Of a stretch of 64,000 nucleotides of DNA, positions 27,725-40,690 are shown one piece after another. How positions within the stretch are numbered: the stretch's first letter is position 1; every line of letters begins with the position of its first letter. The notes below the pieces were generated by a model. It saw only the letters and a list, made by a program, of their open reading frames with translations. It was not told the DNA's origin and did no database searches. Where the stretch lies: positions 186,001 to 250,000 of the forward strand of contig NZ_LKBD01000002.1 in the NCBI RefSeq assembly GCF_001399975.1. Reading direction: 5' to 3'. Both the position numbers and the translations under genes were made by a program. This DNA comes from Pseudoalteromonas sp. P1-9 (GTDB taxonomy: Bacteria > Pseudomonadota > Gammaproteobacteria > Enterobacterales > Alteromonadaceae).

Positions 27725-27949
27725 ATGGGTATTGGTGGTATTAGCATTTGGCAGCTACTTATTATCTTGGCAATTATCGTATTACTGTTTGGTACTAAAA
27801 AACTGCGTGGTATTGGTAGTGATTTAGGTGGCGCTGTTAAAGGGTTTAAAAAAGCAGTATCAGATGAAGACAAACAATCTGACGCAATTCAAAACAAAAG
27901 CGAAAGCGATAAAGTTACCGACAGCGAAAAAAAGCACGATAAGGTTTAA
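27725..27949 (+). CDS. tatA: Sec-independent protein translocase subunit TatA
   Basis: A 74-residue protein with an N-terminal helix ([30 protein letters not shown], shown in part), the FGTKKLR hinge, an amphipathic helix with AVKGFKKA, and a charged tail. TatA oligomers form the pore for folded proteins at the inner membrane. A GGAG ribosome site precedes the ATG; tatB follows after 3 bases. Confidence 0.97.
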   Translation: MGIGGISIWQLLIILAIIVLLFGTKKLRGIGSDLGGAVKGFKKAVSDEDKQSDAIQNKSESDKVTDSEKKHDKV

Positions 27950-27952
27950 ATA

Positions 27953-28294
27953 ATGGGCTTTTGGGAGCTATTTGTTGTTTTAGTTGTAGGTCTAATTGTA
28001 CTCGGCCCTGAACGCTTACCCACTGCGGTACGCTCAGTTGCACGCTGGATAAAAACGGTCAAACAAATGGCAACAAATGTACAGGCTGAAATTAATGAAG
28101 AACTGCGCGTTCATGAATTGCACCAAAACTTAAAGAAAGCAGAACAACAAGGTATGGATAACCTGTCGCCAGAGCTAAAACGCTCGGTTACTGAACTTTC
28201 AGAAGCGGCGCAATCGGTAACTCACAGTTACAAAAATACCAAACAAAATACAGAGCAAGCGCAGAACAGCAATAATGACCAACAACCAAAGTAA
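27953..28294 (+). CDS. tatB: Sec-independent protein translocase subunit TatB
   Basis: A 113-residue TatB with the N-terminal helix MGFWELFVVLVVGLIVLGPERLP, where the Gly-Pro hinge with Glu (GPERLP) separates TatB from TatA. A long amphipathic helix and a Gln/Asn-rich tail follow. It forms the Tat substrate receptor with TatC. Its end overlaps the tatC start by 20 bases. Confidence 0.96.
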   Translation: MGFWELFVVLVVGLIVLGPERLPTAVRSVARWIKTVKQMATNVQAEINEELRVHELHQNLKKAEQQGMDNLSPELKRSVTELSEAAQSVTHSYKNTKQNTEQAQNSNNDQQPK

Positions 28295-29033
28295 CGCTGA
28301 ACCAGCGCCAACCTTTATTAGTCACCTAGTAGAATTACGCAACCGACTAATGCGAGCACTCGCATCCATTTTGTTAATATTTTTAGCATTGGTTTATTTT
28401 GCTAATGATATTTATGAATTTGTCGCAACACCGCTTATTTCACACTTACCCGAAAATGCGAGCATGATCGCAACCGATGTTACGGCGCCGTTTTTTGCGC
28501 CATTCAAGCTCACATTGTTCGCTGCGTTGTTTTTAGCCTTCCCGTTTATTTTGCATCAAATTTGGGGGTTTATTGCGCCCGGCTTGTATCAAAATGAAAA
28601 GCGCGCGCTAATTCCAATCCTGGCAGCCTCAGTAATTTTATTTTATGGCGGCATTGCCTTTTGTTATTACCTTGTAATGCCGATTGTATTAGGATTCTTC
28701 ACTGGTATTGGCCCTGAAGTAATGACCATTACACCCGATATCAGCAGTTATTTGAGCTTTGTCTTAAAGCTATTCTTCGCGTTTGGTATTGCATTTGAAA
28801 TTCCTGTCGCAATTATGCTGCTGTGTTGGAGCGGTGCGACAACAAAAGAAAAACTAAAAGAAAAGCGACCTTATGTTGTCGTTGGCGCATTTGTTGTTGC
28901 GATGTTCTTAACGCCACCAGATGTTTTATCGCAAACATTGTTGGCTATTCCCATGCTAGCCCTTTTTGAGTTAGGCTTACTGCTAGCAGGATTTTATCAA
29001 AAGAACACAGACCCTGAAGAGGCTAAAAACTAA
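28275..29033 (+). CDS. tatC: Sec-independent protein translocase subunit TatC
   Basis: A 252-residue, six-helix TatC. Signatures are FISHLVELRNRLMRA near the N-terminus, FALKLTLFAALF-like APFKLTLFAALFLAFPF, FIAPGLYQNEKR and SYLSFVLKLFFAFGIAFEIPV (partial quotes), including the Glu used in signal-peptide recognition. The overlap with tatB indicates translational coupling. The next gene starts 1 base after the stop. Confidence 0.97.
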   Translation: MTNNQSNAEPAPTFISHLVELRNRLMRALASILLIFLALVYFANDIYEFVATPLISHLPENASMIATDVTAPFFAPFKLTLFAALFLAFPFILHQIWGFIAPGLYQNEKRALIPILAASVILFYGGIAFCYYLVMPIVLGFFTGIGPEVMTITPDISSYLSFVLKLFFAFGIAFEIPVAIMLLCWSGATTKEKLKEKRPYVVVGAFVVAMFLTPPDVLSQTLLAIPMLALFELGLLLAGFYQKNTDPEEAKN

Positions 29034-29034
29034 A

Positions 29035-29523
29035 ATGAAAAAGTTATCTATTGTTTTATTCTCACTACTTACTTTGCCACTAAGTGCACAAGAAATTAAT
29101 ACACAGGCATTAAAAGCATGTAGTTTTATCGAAAATGATTTTCAGCGCTTGCAGTGTTATGACCAAGTTGTTGCAGGAAAAGAGCTTACAGCAGCAAAAG
29201 CGAATAACAATAAAAAAGCTAAACCTGCGCAAGCAGTAAACAACAAAGCAAAACCACAAACAGCAAAAGACGATTTTGGCCTTGAGCATAAAAATGTAAA
29301 GAAAGAGGCGGATGAAATAACTTCTGTTGTAGTTGACGTTAAGAAAAAACCACACGGCGAGCTTATGATAACGTTGGAGAATGGCCATGTTTGGCACCAG
29401 ATTGGCTCTGATTACTTTACGGTTAAAGAAGGTGAGACAGTTATCGTTTCTCGCGGCATGTTTAATTCATTTACGATGAAAGTTAAGGGTAGAAACAGAG
29501 GCATTAAAGTAAAACGTAAATAG
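29035..29523 (+). CDS. Exported protein of unknown function between tatC and tatD
   Basis: A 162-residue protein with a short signal peptide (MKKLSIVLFSLLTLPLSAQ), two cysteines in ACSFIENDFQRLQCYDQ (possible disulfide), a Lys/Ala/Asn-rich linker (about 45-85) and a basic beta-rich C-terminal domain (MITLENGHVWHQIG, SRGMFNSFTMKVKGRNRGIKVKR). The C-terminal pattern recurs in small exported proteins of unknown function. It is inserted with tight spacing (1 base after tatC, 4 before tatD), so it belongs to the operon. I cannot assign a function. Confidence 0.78.
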   Translation: MKKLSIVLFSLLTLPLSAQEINTQALKACSFIENDFQRLQCYDQVVAGKELTAAKANNNKKAKPAQAVNNKAKPQTAKDDFGLEHKNVKKEADEITSVVVDVKKKPHGELMITLENGHVWHQIGSDYFTVKEGETVIVSRGMFNSFTMKVKGRNRGIKVKRK

Positions 29524-29527
29524 TCGT

Positions 29528-30306
29528 ATGCGTTACTTTGATATCGGTGTAAACCTTAGCAGCGAGCAATTTGCCAAAGACAGAGCAGATGTAGTTTGCC
29601 GTGCACAATCTGCAGGCGTTGAAAATATACTGCTAATTGGATCAAACATTGATGATAGCCGCCAAGCTATTGCGCTCGCCCACACCTTTAATCTAACAGC
29701 AAGTGCGGGGATTCACCCGCATGATGCGAAAACAGCACAAGGCAATTATTGCGAAACCATCGCGTCACTGGCAAGTGATAGCGCCGTGGTTGCAATTGGT
29801 GAATGTGGCCTCGATTATAATCGGGACTTTTCACCACGCGACAAACAGCGCGAAGTATTTGCCGCGCAAGTGGCACTGGCAAATAAACTTAATAAACCGC
29901 TTTATATGCATCAGCGTGATGCGCACCAAGACTTTTTAGCAATAGTAAAAGAAGCTGAAGTACCAGGCGTTGTGCATTGTTTTACTGACAGTGAGCAAGC
30001 GTTAGAGGCCTACTTAGAACTTGGTTTTTATATTGGCATTACGGGTTGGCTGTGCGATGAACGCCGTGGAGATACGTTGCGTCAATTATTGCCACGAATT
30101 CCGCTCGACAAGCTGTTGTTTGAAACCGATGCACCGTATTTGCTGCCACGCAATATTAAACCAAAACCAAAATCTCGCCGCTGTGAACCAATGCATATTA
30201 CACATGTTGTTGCGCAAGCTGCTGAGTTGTATGGGTTACCTGTAGAAGAAGTCGCTGATGCAGCATTTAATAATGCGCATAAGCTCTTTGCTTTGGAAGT
30301 GAGTGC

Positions 30307-30316
<10 letters not shown>
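29528..30316 (+). CDS. tatD: TatD family metal-dependent deoxyribonuclease
   Basis: A 262-residue TIM-barrel hydrolase. Metal ligands are visible in SAGIHPHDA, AIGECGLDYNRDFSP, PLYMHQRDAH, VVHCFTD and LLFETDAPYLLPRN. The first ligand pair, normally FDxHxH, is FDIGVNLSSEQF here (DIGVNL type, as in E. coli TatD). TatD is a 3'-5' exonuclease linked to DNA repair and is not needed for Tat export. It overlaps the next gene by 10 bases. Confidence 0.95.
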
Positions 30317-33176
<2,860 letters not shown>

Positions 33177-33188
33177 ATTAAACAAACA

Positions 33189-33216
33189 GAAAAGGGCGCT
33201 TAACGCCCTTTTTTAT
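33189..33216 (+). terminator. Rho-independent terminator after hemB
   Basis: The stem AAAGGGCG/CGCCCTTT with a 5-base loop is followed by a TTTTT run, about 14 bases after the hemB stop. It ends the long ubiE-to-hemB run. Confidence 0.9.
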
Positions 33217-33260
33217 TTTTCCCAGCAAAGTTATCGCCGCGCAGCACAATTTAATAACCC

Positions 33261-33440
33261 CTAATGCAGCACCATAATAAAACCATAGCAGAGTATAGCA
33301 AGCACAAGGCCTCCGCCTGCGCGCTGCAAATAAACCAACTTCATTTCTCGCTTAATCCAATAGAAATACATAAACTGCAAAAAACAGGTTGCCGTTGCGC
33401 CAAAACAGGCAAATAGGCATAAATAAATCACTTGCAACAT
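33261..33440 (-). CDS. Small two-helix membrane protein (hypothetical)
   Basis: A 59-residue frame starts with ATG at 33440 and ends with TAG at 33261. It encodes two hydrophobic helices (VIYLCLFACFGATATCFLQF and LVLAILCYGFIMVL) with a basic connector (WIKREMKLVYLQR) that places the loop in the cytoplasm. The helix-loop-helix pattern and base composition look coding. The ribosome site is weak and I recognise no family. It lies alone between hemB and the cys operon, on the opposite strand. Confidence 0.45.
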   Translation of the reverse strand: MLQVIYLCLFACFGATATCFLQFMYFYWIKREMKLVYLQRAGGGLVLAILCYGFIMVLH

Positions 33441-33704
33441 CGCTGTCTCAGCTCAAAATAAAAATTTATATCTAATAACTATAATGGCTAATCGCTACTA
33501 AACACAACGTTTTTAATTAACCCCCTTGTTTTTACTTACTTAAACCAAAATTAAAGTCGATATATAACTAAAAAGAATATAGCTAGATTTAAAATTATTT
33601 TTTTCTTTCTAAGCTCTTCTCTATGCTCCATGCTAAATCTTTGCCTGTAACGCAATCAGCCTGATAACACAGCGCAAAATTATCGCTTTCTTAGGGGACA
33701 ACAC

Positions 33705-35129
33705 GTGGACTATTTTCCAATTTTTACCAAGCTTGAAAATAAGCCTGTATTAATTGTTGGTGGTGGTGATGTAGCACATCGCAAATGCCAAGCTATGCTG
33801 CAGGCTAACGCCAGCATTACCCTTGTTGCGCCTGAGTTTTGTGCGGAGTTAATAGCGCTTAGTAACGATAAAAAAGTAACTCTTATCCACGATTACTTTA
33901 CTGAGCAACATATTACAAATCAAAGCTTAGTGATTGCGGCGACCGACCTTGAAGCTGTTAACAAAGCCGTTTTTGATGCCGCAGAAGCAAAGAATATTTT
34001 TGTAAATGTGGTTGATGACCAACCTAAATGCAGCTTTATTTTTCCATCAATTGTGGATCGCAGCCCAATCACCATCGCAATTTCGAGCGCAGGCAAAGCG
34101 CCGGTGCTTGCGCGTCGCTTACGTGAAAAGCTTGAAACCATAATTCCACAACATATTGGCCCATTAGCACAGCTTGCGGGTAACTTCCGCGATAAAGTAA
34201 AAAGCCAGTTAGATAGCTTTAGCAAACGCCGCATGTTTTGGGAAAAAGCATTTACGTCAGATGCAGTAGCGCAAGTAGCAAAAGGAGATATTGCTGCTGC
34301 AGAACAAACCTTTGAAAACATCTTAGCTGGTGACAACCAGTTGAATGGTGGAGTATATGTGGTAGGTGCAGGTCCTGGTGATCCAGAGCTTTTAACAATT
34401 AAAGCTCTGCAAGTAATGCAAACCGCAGATGTTATCGTGTATGATTACCTGGTATCTGAGGAAATCATGACTTTGGTGCGAAAAGATGCAGAGCTCATAT
34501 GTGTTGGCAAACGCGCAGGCAATCATAGTGTGCCGCAAGATGAAATCAACCAAATCTTGGTTGAGCTTGCAAAGCAAGGTAATACAGTATGCCGTTTAAA
34601 AGGCGGTGACCCGTTTATCTATGGTCGCGGCGGTGAAGAAATACAAGAACTTGCTAAGCATAATATAGCGTTTCAAATTGTACCAGGCATTACAGCTGCA
34701 GCAGGTTGTTCTGCTTATGCGGGTATTCCGTTAACACACAGAGATTATGCGCAGGCAATTCAATTTGTCACAGGCCATTGTAAAAAAGAGGGTCAAGAAC
34801 TTGATTGGCAATCTCTGGCTAAAGCAAATCAAACTCTCGCTGTTTATATGGGTGTGATAAAATCGCCGCATATTCAAGCAAAACTGATTGAATATGGGCG
34901 CGCACCTGAGACACCTGTAGCGATTATTGAGAATGGCACACGTAAAGAACAGCGTGTGATAACAGGTGAACTCAATGACTTGGCAAGTTTAATTGAACGC
35001 GAGCAAATTAAATCGCCAGCATTACTCATTATTGGTGAAGTAGCTAACCTTAGCAAAGAGCTTGCTTGGTTTGGTAATTCACAACAGCCACATTTGTCGA
35101 GCAGCCAGCTGCTCACCAATGCGGCATAA
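33705..35129 (+). CDS. cysG: Siroheme synthase CysG (trifunctional)
   Basis: A 474-residue fusion. The N-terminal precorrin-2 dehydrogenase/sirohydrochlorin ferrochelatase (about 1-150) has the NAD-binding site VLIVGGGDVAHRK. A dimerization linker follows (about 150-210), then the C-terminal uroporphyrinogen-III methyltransferase (about 216-460) with VVGAGPGDPELLT, RLKGGDPFIYGRGGEE, PGITAAAGCSAYAGIPLTHRD and TLAVYMG (partial quotes). Siroheme is the cofactor of sulfite reductase, which fits the downstream cysDNC. The start is GTG after AGGGGAC. The 264-base gap upstream of the start probably holds the operon promoter. Confidence 0.96.
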   Translation: MDYFPIFTKLENKPVLIVGGGDVAHRKCQAMLQANASITLVAPEFCAELIALSNDKKVTLIHDYFTEQHITNQSLVIAATDLEAVNKAVFDAAEAKNIFVNVVDDQPKCSFIFPSIVDRSPITIAISSAGKAPVLARRLREKLETIIPQHIGPLAQLAGNFRDKVKSQLDSFSKRRMFWEKAFTSDAVAQVAKGDIAAAEQTFENILAGDNQLNGGVYVVGAGPGDPELLTIKALQVMQTADVIVYDYLVSEEIMTLVRKDAELICVGKRAGNHSVPQDEINQILVELAKQGNTVCRLKGGDPFIYGRGGEEIQELAKHNIAFQIVPGITAAAGCSAYAGIPLTHRDYAQAIQFVTGHCKKEGQELDWQSLAKANQTLAVYMGVIKSPHIQAKLIEYGRAPETPVAIIENGTRKEQRVITGELNDLASLIEREQIKSPALLIIGEVANLSKELAWFGNSQQPHLSSSQLLTNAA

Positions 35130-35166
35130 AGAATTTAGAATTAACTTTACGTTTTAGGACAAAATC

Positions 35167-36066
35167 ATGGCATTAACCCATCTTCAGCAACTCGAAGCTG
35201 AAAGTATTCAAATTATCCGCGAGGTTGCGGCTGAGTTTGAAAACCCTGTGATGCTTTACTCAATTGGTAAAGACTCATCGGTGTTATTGCACTTAGCGCG
35301 CAAGGCTTTTTACCCAGGCAAAATTCCTTTTCCACTGCTACATGTAGATACCGATTGGAAATTTCGCGAAATGATCGAGTTTCGTGACCGCTTAGCAAAA
35401 GAATACGATTTTGAACTAATTGTGCATAAAAACCCAGAAGGGATTGCTATGGGTGTTGGTCCATTTACCCATGGTTCGTCTAAGCATACTGACATTATGA
35501 AGACTCAAGGCTTAAAACAAGCGCTTGATAAGTATGGCTTTGATGCGGCATTTGGTGGTGCGCGTCGTGATGAAGAAAAATCACGGGCAAAAGAGCGTGT
35601 ATATTCGTTCCGTGATAAAAATCACCGCTGGGATCCTAAAAACCAACGCCCAGAGCTGTGGAGCAACTATAACGGTCAAGTAAACCCTGGTGAAAGCATT
35701 CGTGTATTCCCACTATCAAACTGGACTGAGCTTGATATTTGGCAATATATCTACCAAGAAAACATCGAAATTGTGCCGCTTTACTTATCAGACAAACGCC
35801 CTGTTGTTGAGCGCGATGGTTTACTTATCATGGTTGATGACGAACGTATGCCACTACGTGAAGGCGAAGAGCCAGAGCTACGCTCTGTACGTTTCCGTAC
35901 CTTAGGCTGTTACCCACTAACAGGCGCAGTTGAGTCTGAAGCAAATACCTTAACCGGCATCATTGAAGAAATGTTGTTATCAACATCATCTGAGCGCGAA
36001 GGCCGTGCAATTGACCACGATTCGTCGGGTTCTATGGAAAAGAAAAAACGTGAGGGCTATTTCTAA
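35167..36066 (+). CDS. cysD: Sulfate adenylyltransferase subunit 2 CysD
   Basis: A 299-residue PP-loop ATP pyrophosphatase subunit that makes adenylyl sulfate with CysN. The PP-loop is [33 protein letters not shown] and the C-terminal [20 protein letters not shown] segment (partial) are conserved. A ribosome site (TTTTAGGACAAA) precedes the ATG. It shares a base with the cysN start. Confidence 0.97.
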   Translation: MALTHLQQLEAESIQIIREVAAEFENPVMLYSIGKDSSVLLHLARKAFYPGKIPFPLLHVDTDWKFREMIEFRDRLAKEYDFELIVHKNPEGIAMGVGPFTHGSSKHTDIMKTQGLKQALDKYGFDAAFGGARRDEEKSRAKERVYSFRDKNHRWDPKNQRPELWSNYNGQVNPGESIRVFPLSNWTELDIWQYIYQENIEIVPLYLSDKRPVVERDGLLIMVDDERMPLREGEEPELRSVRFRTLGCYPLTGAVESEANTLTGIIEEMLLSTSSEREGRAIDHDSSGSMEKKKREGYF

Positions 36067-37484
36067 TGTCGACAGCAAATGAAGTAAGAGAATTAGGTAT
36101 CGAGCAATACCTGTCGCGTCAACAAGACAAAAGCTTATTGCGTTTATTAACCTGTGGTAGCGTAGATGACGGTAAATCAACACTGATTGGTCGTTTGTTA
36201 CACGACAGCCACCAAATTTATGAAGATCAGCTAGCGGCACTTCATAAAGATAACGAAAAAGTAGGTAATGCGGGTGAAGAACTAGACTTAGCACTACTCG
36301 TTGATGGCCTGCAAGCAGAGCGCGAGCAAGGTATCACAATTGACGTTGCTTACCGTTATTTCTCAACCAATAAGCGTAAGTTTATTATTGCTGATACACC
36401 AGGGCACGAACAGTACACGCGCAACATGGTAACAGGTGCATCGACAGCTGATTTAGCAATTATTCTGGTAGACGCCCGCTACGGTGTGCAAGTGCAAACC
36501 AAACGTCATAGCTTTATTTGTGATTCACTGGGTATTAAACAGTTTGTTGTAGCGATCAACAAAATGGATATCGTGGATTTTGATGAAGCCGTTTACAACA
36601 AAATTCAGCAAGACTATTTAGACTTTGCTGAGCAACTTAATGTTGAAGACATTCGTTTTATTCCAATGTCTGCCTTAAAAGGCGATAACGTTGTAACACG
36701 CTCAGAAAAAACACCATATTACACAGGAGCCCCGCTACTTGAGTTACTTGAAAACTCGCCTGCGGCAGCGGCTAATACCGAGTTTGAAGCACGTTTACCA
36801 ATACAACTAGTTACACGCCCTAACCTGAATTTCCGTGGTTTCCAAGGTACTTTAGTTGCGGGTGAATTAACGGTAGGTGAAACAGTAAAAGCACTGCCTT
36901 CAGGCAAAACGTCTACGGTAAAAGAAATCGTAACCTTTGATGGTAATTTAGAGCGCGCAGAAGCCGGACAAGCAGTTACATTAACACTTAATGACGAAAT
37001 CGATATTAGCCGTGGTGATGTTATTGTACCAGCTAATAGTGCAGCTAAAATTTCAAACCGCTTGCAAGCTAAGCTAGTATGGATGCACGAAGCACCGTTA
37101 GTGCTAGGCAAAGAATATAATGTTAAGTTGGCAACTAAGAAAACAACTGCGAAAGTGGTTGCGATTGATCACACTATCGACGTTAACACCTTAGCGCACG
37201 GTCAGGCAGACAGCTTACAGCTGAACGAAATCGCGATTGTTACAATTGAAGTCGATGAACAGGTGCTCGCTGATGCTTACGCAGCAAACCGTGAAACAGG
37301 CTCATTTATCTTGATTGATCGCCTGTCAAACTTAACCGTTGCAGCAGGTATGATTGAACAAGTACTTGACACTGCCGATACACAACAAGCACCATCTAAT
37401 TTTAGTGCCTTTGAAGTTGAGTTTAATGCATTAGTGCGTAAACACTTCCCTCACTGGCAAGCAATTGATATTTCAAAGCTATAA
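36066..37484 (+). CDS. cysN: Sulfate adenylyltransferase subunit 1 CysN (GTPase)
   Basis: A 472-residue elongation-factor-like GTPase that drives APS formation. G1 is [10 protein letters not shown]3 is ADTPGHEQY and G4 is [19 protein letters not shown] is the switch region. C-terminal EF-Tu-like beta-barrel domains follow. No APS kinase is fused at the C-terminus; a separate cysC lies downstream. It is translationally coupled to cysD. Confidence 0.97.
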   Translation: MSTANEVRELGIEQYLSRQQDKSLLRLLTCGSVDDGKSTLIGRLLHDSHQIYEDQLAALHKDNEKVGNAGEELDLALLVDGLQAEREQGITIDVAYRYFSTNKRKFIIADTPGHEQYTRNMVTGASTADLAIILVDARYGVQVQTKRHSFICDSLGIKQFVVAINKMDIVDFDEAVYNKIQQDYLDFAEQLNVEDIRFIPMSALKGDNVVTRSEKTPYYTGAPLLELLENSPAAAANTEFEARLPIQLVTRPNLNFRGFQGTLVAGELTVGETVKALPSGKTSTVKEIVTFDGNLERAEAGQAVTLTLNDEIDISRGDVIVPANSAAKISNRLQAKLVWMHEAPLVLGKEYNVKLATKKTTAKVVAIDHTIDVNTLAHGQADSLQLNEIAIVTIEVDEQVLADAYAANRETGSFILIDRLSNLTVAAGMIEQVLDTADTQQAPSNFSAFEVEFNALVRKHFPHWQAIDISKL

Positions 37485-37486
37485 GT

Positions 37487-39211
37487 ATGTATCAGCAAGT
37501 CAGCCTTAGCCTTATTATGTTCGTTTTAGTCGCCTGCCTATTTGGCACGCGACTAAAACCTGCGTGGGTTTTTGCTGGTGCAATTAGTGTGAGTTATTTA
37601 GCAGGTCTGATAAATTTAGAAGGCGTGCTAATTAACTTCACTAACCCATCCCTTATTACACTTGTGTTGTTGATTTTAATAAGTATTGGCATCGAAAAAA
37701 CCGCGTTTGTTCGTAAACTGTCAACTTCCTTAGCAAAAGGAAGCTTATCAAAGTCAGTCACTAAGTTAGGCTTATCAACCGCCTTTTTATCGTCATTTAC
37801 CAACAATACTGCTGTGGTAGCAAGCCTCATTTCGGCAGTAAAAGAAAACAAAACCCATGCCCCGTCAAAGCTATTGTTGCCTTTGTCGTATACGGCAATA
37901 CTAGGTGGCACACTCACTTTAATTGGTACTTCAACTAACCTTATTGTCAATGGCTTTGCAGTTGAAGCTGGTATGGAGCCTCTCGGCTTTTTTGACTTCA
38001 CCTTGGTTGGTTTGGCGGTTTTAAGTGCTGGTTTAATTGCAATTTTACTGTTATTAAAATTTCTGCCCAATTATCAAGAAGCCGACGATGAAGTCACACC
38101 GTTTTACCTCGAAGGTAAAGTAAAGGCCAGCTCTAAATTAATTGGCAAAACGGTTGAAGAGAACGGTTTACGTGAATTAAAAGATATTTTCTTAGCCGAG
38201 ATTATACGCGGTGAAAAACGCATTGCCGCAGTAACGCCAAAGCAAGCAATTAAAGCCGGTGATATTTTACTGTTTTCAGGTGATTTAAAATCGGTGCCGT
38301 TATTAAAACAGTTTGACGGATTAGAAGTTATCCATGATAAACACGAAATGGCAGTTGAACACTTTGTTGAAGTGGTTATAAGTCATAGCAGTTCGTTGGT
38401 TGGACAAACTCTTAAAGATGCTAACTTCCGTAAGGAGTTTAAAGCAGCAGTAGTGGCTATACGTCGCGGCCATAGTCGCTTAGAAGGAAGCTTCGCCAAT
38501 ATTCAATTACAAGCTGGCGACAGCCTTATTTTAGCGCCAAGCAGCGACTTCCAATCAAACAAAAAGCTCAAACGCGAATTCGTTTATATCTCAGGACTCG
38601 ACTTACAAAGCCACCTCGATGAAAAACAGTCTCACTGTGTATTTGCGGGTTTTATTGCGGTAATTGGTCTAAGTATTTTCGACATAGTACCGCTGGTAAA
38701 AGGCCTCATTGTACTACTCATAGGCTTTATGTTGTGGGGCGTAGTCTCGGTCAGTGAAATAAAACGTCGTTTTCCAATAGAGTTAGTTGTTATCGTCGGC
38801 AGTGCCATTGGTCTTGCTAAATTGATGATCGATACCGGCGTGGCGACGCAAATATCAGAGTTTGTATTAAGTTTAGTTGGTCAATTTGGCCCGTATACGG
38901 CGCTTGTGGTTATATTCTTACTAACCCTACTGTGTACTGAACTTATTACCAATAATGCAGCAGCTGCACTGTCGTTCCCTATCGCCTACTCATTAGCAAT
39001 TGGCTTTGGCGTGAGCCCTCTGCCATTTATAATGGCTGTAGCGTTTGGCGCATCAGCTAGCTTTATTTCACCGTTTGGTTATCAAACAAATCTAATGGTG
39101 TACAGTGCAGGCAATTATCAAGTTAAAGATTACATTAAAGTTGGCATTCCAATGTCGCTGGTTTACTCCATTACGGCACTGATCTTTATACCTATTGTTT
39201 TTCCATTTTAA
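37487..39211 (+). CDS. SLC13-family permease with two RCK_C domains, putative sulfate transporter
   Basis: A 574-residue membrane protein. N-terminal helices include FLSSFTNNTAVVASLI and GTLTLIGTSTNLIVNG, the two SNT-type substrate/sodium motifs; the C-terminal half repeats them (ELITNNAAAALSFPI, SASFISPFGYQTNLMVYS). Two TrkA-C domains lie between (about 205-290 and 295-375). Such proteins are seen in sulfur-assimilation loci and are thought to import sulfate. Its position 2 bases after cysN and 22 before cysC supports that substrate, but this is inference. Confidence 0.87.
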   Translation: MYQQVSLSLIMFVLVACLFGTRLKPAWVFAGAISVSYLAGLINLEGVLINFTNPSLITLVLLILISIGIEKTAFVRKLSTSLAKGSLSKSVTKLGLSTAFLSSFTNNTAVVASLISAVKENKTHAPSKLLLPLSYTAILGGTLTLIGTSTNLIVNGFAVEAGMEPLGFFDFTLVGLAVLSAGLIAILLLLKFLPNYQEADDEVTPFYLEGKVKASSKLIGKTVEENGLRELKDIFLAEIIRGEKRIAAVTPKQAIKAGDILLFSGDLKSVPLLKQFDGLEVIHDKHEMAVEHFVEVVISHSSSLVGQTLKDANFRKEFKAAVVAIRRGHSRLEGSFANIQLQAGDSLILAPSSDFQSNKKLKREFVYISGLDLQSHLDEKQSHCVFAGFIAVIGLSIFDIVPLVKGLIVLLIGFMLWGVVSVSEIKRRFPIELVVIVGSAIGLAKLMIDTGVATQISEFVLSLVGQFGPYTALVVIFLLTLLCTELITNNAAAALSFPIAYSLAIGFGVSPLPFIMAVAFGASASFISPFGYQTNLMVYSAGNYQVKDYIKVGIPMSLVYSITALIFIPIVFPF

Positions 39212-39233
39212 TTAACGGATTGTAGAACCCATT

Positions 39234-39830
39234 ATGAGTGACGAAAATATCGTTTGGCACAACTACCATGTTGAGAAATCAAACCGCGTAGCGCAAAAAG
39301 GCCATAAGCCATGCATTTTATGGTTCACAGGTCTTTCAGGTTCAGGGAAAAGCACCGTTGCTAATGCCCTTGAAACGGTACTTCATGAAATGGGAGTACA
39401 CACATACTTGCTCGATGGCGACAATGTGCGTCATGGTCTTTGTGGTGATTTAGGATTTAGCGATGAAGATCGCCAAGAAAATATTCGCCGCGTGGGTGAA
39501 GTTGCTAAGTTAATGGTCGATGCAGGTCTTGTAGTACTGAGTGCGTTTATCTCACCATTTCAGGCTGAACGCAAAATGGTACGCGAGCTAGTAGATGACG
39601 GTGAGTTTATTGAAGTATTCCTAGATACCCCGTTAGCAGTGTGTGAAACGCGCGATCCGAAAGGTCTTTACAAAAAAGCGCGTGCAGGTGAGATTAAAAA
39701 CTTCACCGGTATCGATTCAACCTATGAAGCACCAGAGTCACCTGAGATATCACTGGATACAGGCGCAAATACAGTTGCTGATTCAGTTAAGCAAATAATT
39801 GCTGAACTAAAACAGCGCAATATTATATAA
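39234..39830 (+). CDS. cysC: Adenylyl-sulfate kinase CysC
   Basis: A 198-residue APS kinase producing PAPS. The P-loop is [32 protein letters not shown] and [15 protein letters not shown] bind [14 protein letters not shown] is the lid region and [15 protein letters not shown] the C-terminal signature. It is the last gene of the cys operon and is convergent with the coiled-coil gene, with 1 base between the stops. Confidence 0.97.
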   Translation: MSDENIVWHNYHVEKSNRVAQKGHKPCILWFTGLSGSGKSTVANALETVLHEMGVHTYLLDGDNVRHGLCGDLGFSDEDRQENIRRVGEVAKLMVDAGLVVLSAFISPFQAERKMVRELVDDGEFIEVFLDTPLAVCETRDPKGLYKKARAGEIKNFTGIDSTYEAPESPEISLDTGANTVADSVKQIIAELKQRNII

Positions 39831-39831
39831 G

Positions 39832-40629
39832 TTACTTTTTCTCGACTTGTTGTAGCAAGTCGAGAAATTTCTTCTCTACAAAGTCTTTTTCTTTTACTAG
39901 ATGTGTTAGTCGTTCTTCCGCTTCTAACAATTTTTGCTGTAACTTTTTTGCTTCACCTGCATCAGTATTATCCGCACCTTGCGCCATTAACTGCTGAATA
40001 ACTTGATCTTGTTCGGTCATTTGCTTTTTGTATTGCTGCAGCGCTCTTTTTAAATTGTTATTTTCGTCACTACTTGAAGTTGTTGAGGGGTTTGATGTTA
40101 ATTGCACGTATTCTCGTTCTAACTGTTCAAACTGCTCGCTGATTTTTTTGTTTTCTTTGGTTAAACGCTCAACTGTGTCGTACTGAGAGTAAAGTTTTTC
40201 GCGGGTAATTTTTAGCTTTTTCACACTGGAGTCTAAATCACCTTTCAGCTTATGAATTAATTTATGGGCTTTTTTTAAACGCGCATTCAAATCATCCATT
40301 GATGCTTTTTCTTCTTTACTGATGTGATCTGACGTCGATGCTTTAATATTAGCAAGTTGATTTTCTAGCCCTTGTTGTACACGAATTAGTGCATCGAGCG
40401 TATCGCGGTTATCAGCGCTGTAATTGAGCGCCATCTCAATTGAATCTTGATATTCTGCAATCAATTTATCGTCGATATGAGAACCATTACCACCCGCTTT
40501 ATGTGCGAATTTTCTAAACTCTCGAAGGATCAGCCATAAAATGACAAACCAACCCAAAAGAATAAGCAAGCCTAGGTCCAGCGCGAGTATTTCTAAAACT
40601 TTGAATGAGGTTAAACCTGGGATATTCAT
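39832..40629 (-). CDS. Membrane-anchored coiled-coil protein of unknown function
   Basis: A 265-residue protein with one N-terminal transmembrane helix (ALDLGLLILLGWFVILWLIL, about 13-34), a basic stretch (REFRKFAHKAGG), then long coiled-coil segments to the C-terminus, broken near residues 185-195 (SNPSTTSSSDEN). A GGAGAAG ribosome site precedes the ATG. It is divergent from the response-regulator gene with about 60 bases between them, suggesting a shared control region. The last codons carry a 9-bp perfect inverted repeat (39841-39864). No recognised family; a scaffold or localization role is only a guess. Confidence 0.75.
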   Translation of the reverse strand: MNIPGLTSFKVLEILALDLGLLILLGWFVILWLILREFRKFAHKAGGNGSHIDDKLIAEYQDSIEMALNYSADNRDTLDALIRVQQGLENQLANIKASTSDHISKEEKASMDDLNARLKKAHKLIHKLKGDLDSSVKKLKITREKLYSQYDTVERLTKENKKISEQFEQLEREYVQLTSNPSTTSSSDENNNLKRALQQYKKQMTEQDQVIQQLMAQGADNTDAGEAKKLQQKLLEAEERLTHLVKEKDFVEKKFLDLLQQVEKK

Positions 40630-40690
40630 AACTTCTCCAGCAAGACAACAAGTTAAGTATAGTCTTGATTATTTTTTGCGACTATACTGA

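Noticed and set aside
39841-39864. 9-bp perfect inverted repeat CTCGACTTG/CAAGTCGAG near the cysC stop
   Set aside because: No T run follows it on either strand, and it codes for the end of the coiled-coil protein; not called as a terminator.
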